A DNA stretch of 10,156 nt from Bacteroidota bacterium. GTDB taxonomy: Bacteria; Bacteroidota; Bacteroidia; Bacteroidales; PXBB01. The stretch is from NCBI GenBank assembly GCA_022708385.1, contig JAKIYU010000071.1:1-10156 (forward strand), read 5' to 3'. Shown piece after piece: positions 5,835 to 10,156 of the stretch. The position numbers and the translations under genes are program-made. The stretch's first letter is position 1, and each line of letters begins with the position of its first letter. The notes beneath the pieces were generated by a model. The model ran no database searches. It saw only the letters and a program-made list of their open reading frames with translations, and was not told the origin of the DNA.

Positions 5835-7274
5835 ATGTTTGATAAAAGGATACTTGTTGTTGAAGATGATGCGCTTAACGCATTGTATTTCAAAGAAGTA
5901 TTAGAGTCCAAGGGCTATCAGGTGGTAGGTGTTGCCGAATCTTCCGAAATGGCACTTATAGAGACACGGAAATTATTACCGGACTTACTTCTGATGGATA
6001 TAGGCTTAAAAGGTAAAACAAATGGTATTGAAACAGCAAGGGAACTAAAAAAATACAATATCCCCATAGTTTTTCTTACCGCGAACAATAATAAAGAGGT
6101 TTATCAGAAAGCCAAGGAAGTTAAACCGGCTGGTTACATAATCAAACCTGTTGATGAAACGGAGCTTTTCAATGTCGTTGAACTCGCTTTTTCGAAAAAG
6201 GGGAGACAAGTTTCCAAAGAGGTGTATTTAAAAGAATTACAAAAAAAATACATTATCGAAGAAATTGGTGAACGCCCTTTTTTGTTTTTTGAACAGTACT
6301 ACAACAAAAACATTAAGAAAACCCTTGTTGTGGCAACCACTACAAGATTCAATATTCAAAACCAGCTTGAAGATTCTTTCGAAACGATAATTAATCTTCA
6401 GAAAACAAACAATATTCAGCGGGTAAATAAATTTTTTGAATCCGTTAACGGCAAACTTCCCGTTGGGGGTATTTTTATAGGCCATGCCGAAACCAAAGGC
6501 TTAAAAAAGAAAATGATACTCGAAAAATACCCACCTGTATTTAATTATCTTTTTTACATTTTGTACTTTTGTTATAAAAGGGTATGGCCTAAATTACCAG
6601 GCCTTAAAAAGATTTATTTTATTCTTACAAAAGGCCGCAATAGAGCTATGTCGCGGGCAGAGGTGCTGGGACGCTTATATTCATGTGGCTTTGAAGTGCT
6701 CGAAGAATCATTTATTGATTCAAACCTGCACTTTGTTGCCAAAAAAATTAAAGAACCTTCTTACGATATGCATGCTTCATACGACCTGATATTTAAAATG
6801 AAAAGAGTTGGCAAAAACGGGAAGTTAATAAATGTGTATAAGTTCCGTACCATGCATCCTTATGCCGAATTTCTACAGGACTATATTTTAAAACATAACG
6901 GTTATTCGGAAATTGGCAAACCTGCCCACGATTTCAGGCTGACTTCATGGGGCAGATTTATGAGAAGATATTGGCTTGATGAATTACCGCAACTTATAAA
7001 TGTGCTGAAAGGAGAAATGAAACTGGTGGGTATTAGGCCATTGAGTCAGAGGTTTTTGCAGGAATATCCCGAAGATATATTAAAACTAAGACTTAAACAT
7101 AAACCCGGTTGTGTACCGCCGTATGTTGCACTTTTAAAACAAGATGTAAAAGAATATATTGAATCAGAAAAAATATATCTTTTGGAAAAGGAAAAGAATC
7201 CTTATACAACGGATATTAAATATTTCTTTAAAGCAATATATAACATTATAACGAATAAAATCAGAAGCGCTTAA
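5835..7274 (+). CDS. Receiver domain-sugar transferase fusion (initiating glycosyl-1-phosphate transferase family)
   Basis: The 479-aa product has three parts. Residues 1-~122 are a CheY-like receiver with every key residue: acidic pocket E10/D11, phosphoacceptor D55 (LLLMDIGL), T82 (IVFLTA) and K104 (YIIKPV). Residues ~130-305 are a domain typical of a Bacteroidota sugar transferase family (NYLFYILYFCYKRVWPKL, LTKGRNRAMSRAEVLGRLYSCGFEVLEE). Residues ~318-450 match the bacterial sugar transferase core PF02397: KRVGKNGK..NVYKFRTM (323-340), the active-site D382-E383 in DELPQLINVLKGEM, and GIRPLSQR. Such enzymes move a sugar phosphate from a UDP-sugar onto undecaprenyl phosphate at the inner membrane. 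The usual N-terminal re-entrant membrane helix of PF02397 is not seen in front of the core; the only strongly hydrophobic stretch is ~235-247. A receiver on such an enzyme suggests phosphorylation control. The stop overlaps the next ATG by one base (TAATG), so it heads the operon. The fusion is one continuous frame. Confidence 0.87.
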   Translation: MFDKRILVVEDDALNALYFKEVLESKGYQVVGVAESSEMALIETRKLLPDLLLMDIGLKGKTNGIETARELKKYNIPIVFLTANNNKEVYQKAKEVKPAGYIIKPVDETELFNVVELAFSKKGRQVSKEVYLKELQKKYIIEEIGERPFLFFEQYYNKNIKKTLVVATTTRFNIQNQLEDSFETIINLQKTNNIQRVNKFFESVNGKLPVGGIFIGHAETKGLKKKMILEKYPPVFNYLFYILYFCYKRVWPKLPGLKKIYFILTKGRNRAMSRAEVLGRLYSCGFEVLEESFIDSNLHFVAKKIKEPSYDMHASYDLIFKMKRVGKNGKLINVYKFRTMHPYAEFLQDYILKHNGYSEIGKPAHDFRLTSWGRFMRRYWLDELPQLINVLKGEMKLVGIRPLSQRFLQEYPEDILKLRLKHKPGCVPPYVALLKQDVKEYIESEKIYLLEKEKNPYTTDIKYFFKAIYNIITNKIRSA

Positions 7275-8296
7275 TGGATAAAACTATAAGATTTGCATTA
7301 GCCGGTTGTGGTAGAATTGCACAAAGACATGCTGAACATATAAATAATAACGGAACCCTGGTCGCTGTTTGTGATAAGAATATTATTAAGGCTGATGAAA
7401 TCGCACAAAAATATAAAGTTGATGCCCGTTACAATTTTGACGATTTTATTGAAAACTTAAAAGGTAAAGCAGATGTGGTATCGGTATGTACACCTAATGG
7501 CCTACACGCTGAACATACTATAAAAGCACTAAGAGCCGGGTTTCATGTGTTATGTGAGAAACCTATGGCCATTAATGTACATGACTGCGGCATGATGATA
7601 CAGGAAGCCGAAAAAGCCAATAAACGCCTTTTTATTGTTAAGCAAAACAGATTCAATCCCCCCATTAATGCATTAAAAGAAATTATTAATAACGATAAAC
7701 TTGGCAGAATATACAGCGTTCAGCTTAATTGCTTTTGGAACAGAAACAATGAATATTACCTCGATTCGGACTGGAAGGGAACCAAACTGCTCGACGGCGG
7801 TACTTTGTTTACTCAGTTCAGCCATTTTGTCGATTTGCTCTACTGGCTCATTGGCGACATAAAAGATGTTTTCGCTTTCGGCGATAACTTTCACCACAAT
7901 CATATTATTGAATTTGAAGATACGGGTGTAGTAGCCTTACGTTTTTACAACGGCGTAATCGGTACGATTAATTATACAGTAAATGCCTATGCCAAAAACA
8001 TGGAAGGCTCTATAACCATATTTGCCGAAAAAGGTACGGTTAAGGTAGGTGGTCAGTATCTCAACATTTTTGAATACCAGTCAATCGAAAACCTTGAAAT
8101 TAAAGACCTACCCGAAGGCAATCCCCCCAACTTATATGGACAATATGTCGGTTCTATGTCGAACCATGGCGATGTTTATAAAAATATAGTGGACGTGCTT
8201 AATAATAACGGCATTATTGCTACTAATGGATTTGAAGGATTAAAAACTGTTGAAATTATTGATAAAATTTACAGCAGTATTAAACGAAATTCATAA
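7274..8296 (+). CDS. wlbA: Gfo/Idh/MocA dehydrogenase, likely UDP-GlcNAc-uronate 3-dehydrogenase
   Basis: The 340-aa protein has an N-terminal Rossmann fold with the NAD-binding motif G11-C-G13-R-I-A16, the CTPNGLHAEH loop (72-81) and the family E95-K96-P97 motif with the catalytic Lys. The C-terminal alpha/beta domain carries DGG..FTQFSHFVDLL with the conserved H184 and D187. The stretches KQNRFNPP, YYLDSDWKGTKLLDGG, EDTGVVALRFYNG and GSITIFAEKGTVKVGG resemble WlbA of Bordetella/Chromobacterium, which oxidises C3 of UDP-2-acetamido-2-deoxyglucuronic acid with NAD. The next two genes encode the enzymes that would use its 3-keto product, which strengthens the call. The start codon overlaps the stop of the previous gene by one base, implying translational coupling. 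The substrate is inferred; another NDP-sugar remains possible. Confidence 0.8.
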   Translation: MDKTIRFALAGCGRIAQRHAEHINNNGTLVAVCDKNIIKADEIAQKYKVDARYNFDDFIENLKGKADVVSVCTPNGLHAEHTIKALRAGFHVLCEKPMAINVHDCGMMIQEAEKANKRLFIVKQNRFNPPINALKEIINNDKLGRIYSVQLNCFWNRNNEYYLDSDWKGTKLLDGGTLFTQFSHFVDLLYWLIGDIKDVFAFGDNFHHNHIIEFEDTGVVALRFYNGVIGTINYTVNAYAKNMEGSITIFAEKGTVKVGGQYLNIFEYQSIENLEIKDLPEGNPPNLYGQYVGSMSNHGDVYKNIVDVLNNNGIIATNGFEGLKTVEIIDKIYSSIKRNS

Positions 8297-8329
8297 TTTT
8301 GCCCTTCATTTCTAAACGGTCTCCCTTTT

Positions 8330-8791
8330 ATGAATTATATTAAGAAAGAAGTAGCTGTTCGCAATGTCAGCTTCGGAAAAAATGTTACTGTAGTAGAACC
8401 TGCTAATATTTATGGTTGCACCATTGGTGACGATTGCTTTATAGGCCCCTTTGTCGAAATTCAGAAAGACGTAACCATTGGAAACAACTGCAGAATACAA
8501 TCACATGCATTTATTTGTGAACTTGTAACCATTGGAAACGATTGTTTTATTTCCCATGGCGCCATGTTTATTAACTATTTGTTCAAAAACGGCAAGTTGT
8601 CGGGCGGCGACAAAACAATGTGGAATAATACGGTAATTGGCAACAATGTTATTATTGGCACAAATGCCACCATACTTCCTGTAAAAATAACCGACAACGT
8701 TGTGATTGGAGCCGGTTCGGTGGTAACAAAAGATATTAACGAACCCGGTATTTATGCCGGTAACCCGATTAAAAAAATAAGAAATATTTAA
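8330..8791 (+). CDS. wlbB: Left-handed beta-helix N-acetyltransferase (WlbB/WbpD/FdtC-like)
   Basis: The 153-aa product is built of hexapeptide repeats ([LIV]G-x4), as in IYGCTIGDDCFIGPFVEI, VTIGNNCRI, VTIGNDCFISHGAMFIN and VIGNNVIIGTNATILPV, and ends in the usual AGSVVTKDI..PGIYAGNPIKKI. H76 in the SHGAMFIN segment matches the catalytic base region of WlbB/WbpD (GHG.MF.N). Such enzymes form trimers with acetyl-CoA between coils. In this operon the likely reaction is acetylation of the C3 amine of UDP-GlcNAc(3NH2)A, giving the 2,3-diacetamido sugar. It is somewhat shorter than WbpD/WlbB (about 190 aa), lacking part of the C-terminal extension. The 33-base gap before the ATG has no SD sequence. 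A dTDP-sugar (FdtC-like) role cannot be excluded, but the WlbA neighbour argues for the uronic acid. Confidence 0.82.
   Translation: MNYIKKEVAVRNVSFGKNVTVVEPANIYGCTIGDDCFIGPFVEIQKDVTIGNNCRIQSHAFICELVTIGNDCFISHGAMFINYLFKNGKLSGGDKTMWNNTVIGNNVIIGTNATILPVKITDNVVIGAGSVVTKDINEPGIYAGNPIKKIRNI
8471..8539 (+). repeat. 15-bp exact direct repeat, one beta-helix coil apart
   Basis: GTAACCATTGGAAAC occurs at 8471-8485 and again at 8525-8539. The period is 54 bases or 18 codons, exactly one turn of a left-handed beta-helix. Both copies encode VTIGN, so the DNA repeat reflects the repeated fold inside the acetyltransferase. Confidence 0.75.
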
Positions 8792-8801
8792 ATTGTTTAA
8801 T

Positions 8802-9914
8802 ATGATGCATGTCCCCTTTGTTGATTTGAAAGCGCAGTATCTGTCCATTAAAGAAGATATTGATAAAGCTGTTAGTAATGTGATTGAGGAAACTTCCTTT
8901 GTGGGTGGCCCTTATGTAAAGAAATTTGAAGAAGCATTTGCCAAAGCTTATGGCATGAAACATTGTATAGGAGTTGGTAATGGCACTGATGCTATTTATA
9001 TTCTACTAAAAATGTTAGGCATTGGAAGCGGTGATGAAGTGATAACAGTTGCCAACAGTTGGATTTCTACGTCTGAAACCATTTCTCAAACAGGAGCCAA
9101 ACCTGTTTTTGTGGATATTGAAGAAGATTATTTCAACATAAATCCATCACTCATTGAAAGAAAAATCACACCCCGCACTAAAGCTGTTATTCCTGTACAC
9201 CTTTATGGTCAACCAGCCTTAATGGATGAAATTGTGAATATTTGTGAGAAATACCAACTTACTTTGGTTGAAGACTGCGCTCAGGCTCATTTTGCACAAT
9301 ATAAAGGGCGCTTTGTTGGCACTTTTGGAATGGCATCCACTTTTAGTTTTTATCCCGGCAAAAACCTTGGTGCTTATGGCGATGCAGGTGGCATACTGAC
9401 CAACGATGATACCCTCGCCGAAAAAATGAGAATGTATGCCAATCATGGGGCTTTAAAAAAACATCAGCACCAGATAGAAGGTATTAACAGCAGGCTCGAC
9501 AGTATGCAAGCGGCTATACTTACAGCAAAACTTCCCCATATTCATAAATGGAATAATGCCCGCCTCGACAGAGCATTATTATATAATAAATTGCTTGAAG
9601 GTGTGAATGAGGTGAAAACACCTGTTATAAGGAAAGATTGCAAACATATTTTCCATGTGTATGAAATTAGGGTAGAAAAGCGAAATGAGCTTATTGACTT
9701 TCTAAACAGTAAAAACGTTCAAACGGCAATTCATTATCCCACACCATTGCCACTGCTTCCTGCTTATAAATATCTGGGTTATAGCAATGAAGATTTTCCT
9801 GTGGCTGCAAACTATATGGGGAAAATACTAAGCCTTCCGATGTATCCTGAACTTACTGATGCTCAGGTTGTGTATGTGGTTAATTGTATTAAAGAATTTT
9901 ACGGGCGCAATTAA
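8802..9914 (+). CDS. wlbC: DegT/DnrJ/EryC1 aminotransferase, likely UDP-3-keto-GlcNAcA 3-aminotransferase
   Basis: The product (370 aa from the ATG at 8802) is a PLP-dependent sugar aminotransferase. It begins VPFVDLKAQY and has the SFVGGPYVKKFEEAFA segment, the GNGTDAI phosphate-binding loop (59-65), VEDCAQAH (156-163, D158 contacting the PLP ring and Q161), and the Schiff-base lysine K187 in SFYPGKNLGAYGDAGG. The C-terminal half has NSRLDSMQAAIL, IHYPTPLPLLPAY and LSLPMYPELT, all family hallmarks. WlbC/WbpE transfers an amino group from glutamate to C3 of the keto sugar made by WlbA. An in-frame TTG at 8793 would add three residues, but the family begins just before VPF, so ATG 8802 or 8805 is preferred; the gap from the acetyltransferase stop is 10 bases. 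It is the last gene of the operon. FdtB-like function is the main alternative. Confidence 0.88.
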   Translation: MMHVPFVDLKAQYLSIKEDIDKAVSNVIEETSFVGGPYVKKFEEAFAKAYGMKHCIGVGNGTDAIYILLKMLGIGSGDEVITVANSWISTSETISQTGAKPVFVDIEEDYFNINPSLIERKITPRTKAVIPVHLYGQPALMDEIVNICEKYQLTLVEDCAQAHFAQYKGRFVGTFGMASTFSFYPGKNLGAYGDAGGILTNDDTLAEKMRMYANHGALKKHQHQIEGINSRLDSMQAAILTAKLPHIHKWNNARLDRALLYNKLLEGVNEVKTPVIRKDCKHIFHVYEIRVEKRNELIDFLNSKNVQTAIHYPTPLPLLPAYKYLGYSNEDFPVAANYMGKILSLPMYPELTDAQVVYVVNCIKEFYGRN

Positions 9915-10156
9915 TCCTTTTGTTTGTTTCCTGATAACAGCGATTGATAAAGAGCCTTGTCTTTAAGGATATCAATGGCTTTATTAAAGGTTACGTCAAT
10001 TTTATGAATATTGGGATAAAAACCCCTGTTATTGAATAAGTTACGCCCGATATAAGCTTTCATTTCAGCTTTAATGACAGGAGCCGAATCCTTTATTTCC
10101 TTGGCCGATGCTGTTATTCCTTTCTTTAAGGCATAAGAGGTAAAATTTTCAAGTAA
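9911..10156 (-). CDS. C-terminal end of a probable S41 family (CtpA/Tsp-like) peptidase (partial)
   Basis: The minus strand is open from the right edge for 81 codons to TAA at 9913-9911. The visible C-terminus includes KGITASAKEIKDSAP, KAEMKAYIGRNLFNNRGFYP and KIDVTFNKAIDIL. In Bacteroidota S41 C-terminal processing proteases, a similar tail (an LKA.IAR.LW..eGFY....D....KAL.IL pattern) follows the PDZ and catalytic domains. The protease core is outside the window, so the call rests on tail resemblance only. Its stop overlaps the aminotransferase stop on the other strand by sharing TTAA, with no room for a terminator between them. Confidence 0.55.
   Translation of the reverse strand, partial: LLENFTSYALKKGITASAKEIKDSAPVIKAEMKAYIGRNLFNNRGFYPNIHKIDVTFNKAIDILKDKALYQSLLSGNKQKD

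Noticed and set aside
6252..6750. Middle domain of the fusion as a SAM-dependent methyltransferase
   Set aside because: There is a faint overall resemblance, but no glycine-rich SAM-binding motif can be seen.
8793..8801. TTG start for the aminotransferase
   Set aside because: It adds only three residues not seen in the family; ATG at 8802 or 8805 places the conserved VPFVDLKAQY at the expected N-terminus.

Overview
The window looks like chromosomal DNA of a Bacteroidota member, probably from the Bacteroidales or a related uncultured lineage. The support is: AT-rich DNA; promoters of the Bacteroidota type (TTTG / TAnnTTTG); almost no Shine-Dalgarno sequences before genes; a cluster of HU, a 30-residue very basic protein and RNase G; a secreted, PKD/Ig-rich protein of the gliding/type IX secretion kind; and a Bacteroidota-specific form of sugar transferase. 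No tRNA, rRNA, CRISPR array or insertion sequence was seen, and no gene-free stretch exceeds about 230 bases.

Left part (1-1866, minus strand): the N-terminal 622 codons of a large secreted protein that runs off the left edge. It has a signal peptide, a Cys-rich N-terminal domain, Ig-like and PKD-like domains, the start of a parallel beta-helix, and a Gly-rich collagen-like segment. It has its own near-perfect Bacteroidota promoter at 1900-1931.

Middle part (1940-5606, minus strand): a housekeeping group in the order HU, 30-aa basic protein (AURKAIP1/COX24, mS38-like), rng (RNase G), recX, prfB. The last three are packed with gaps of 3 and 15 bases. prfB is split into two frames by the classic RF2 autoregulatory +1 frameshift (AGGAGG TTT CTT TGA C), so it is intact, not broken.

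Right part (5835-9914, plus strand): a four-gene polysaccharide operon divergent from HU. The first gene is unusual: a complete CheY-like receiver domain fused to a Bacteroidota sugar transferase (initiating phosphoglycosyl transferase family) that lacks the usual N-terminal membrane helix of PF02397. It is followed, with a 1-base overlap and short gaps, by a WlbA-type UDP-GlcNAcA 3-dehydrogenase, a WlbB/WbpD-type left-handed beta-helix N-acetyltransferase and a WlbC/WbpE-type PLP aminotransferase. Together the last three should turn UDP-GlcNAc-uronic acid into UDP-2,3-diacetamido-2,3-dideoxyglucuronic acid. The first gene would put a sugar phosphate on the lipid carrier, perhaps under phosphorelay control. 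The operon ends in a 4-base tail-to-tail overlap of stop codons with a gene on the minus strand (9911-10156, cut by the right edge) that looks like the C-terminus of an S41 (CtpA/Tsp-like) protease.

Most notable: the receiver-sugar transferase fusion with a perfect 12-bp palindrome just upstream of its promoter; the diacetamido-uronic acid cassette beside it; the prfB frameshift site retaining a strong SD-like element in a phylum that barely uses SD sequences; and the tiny mS38-like gene between HU and rng.
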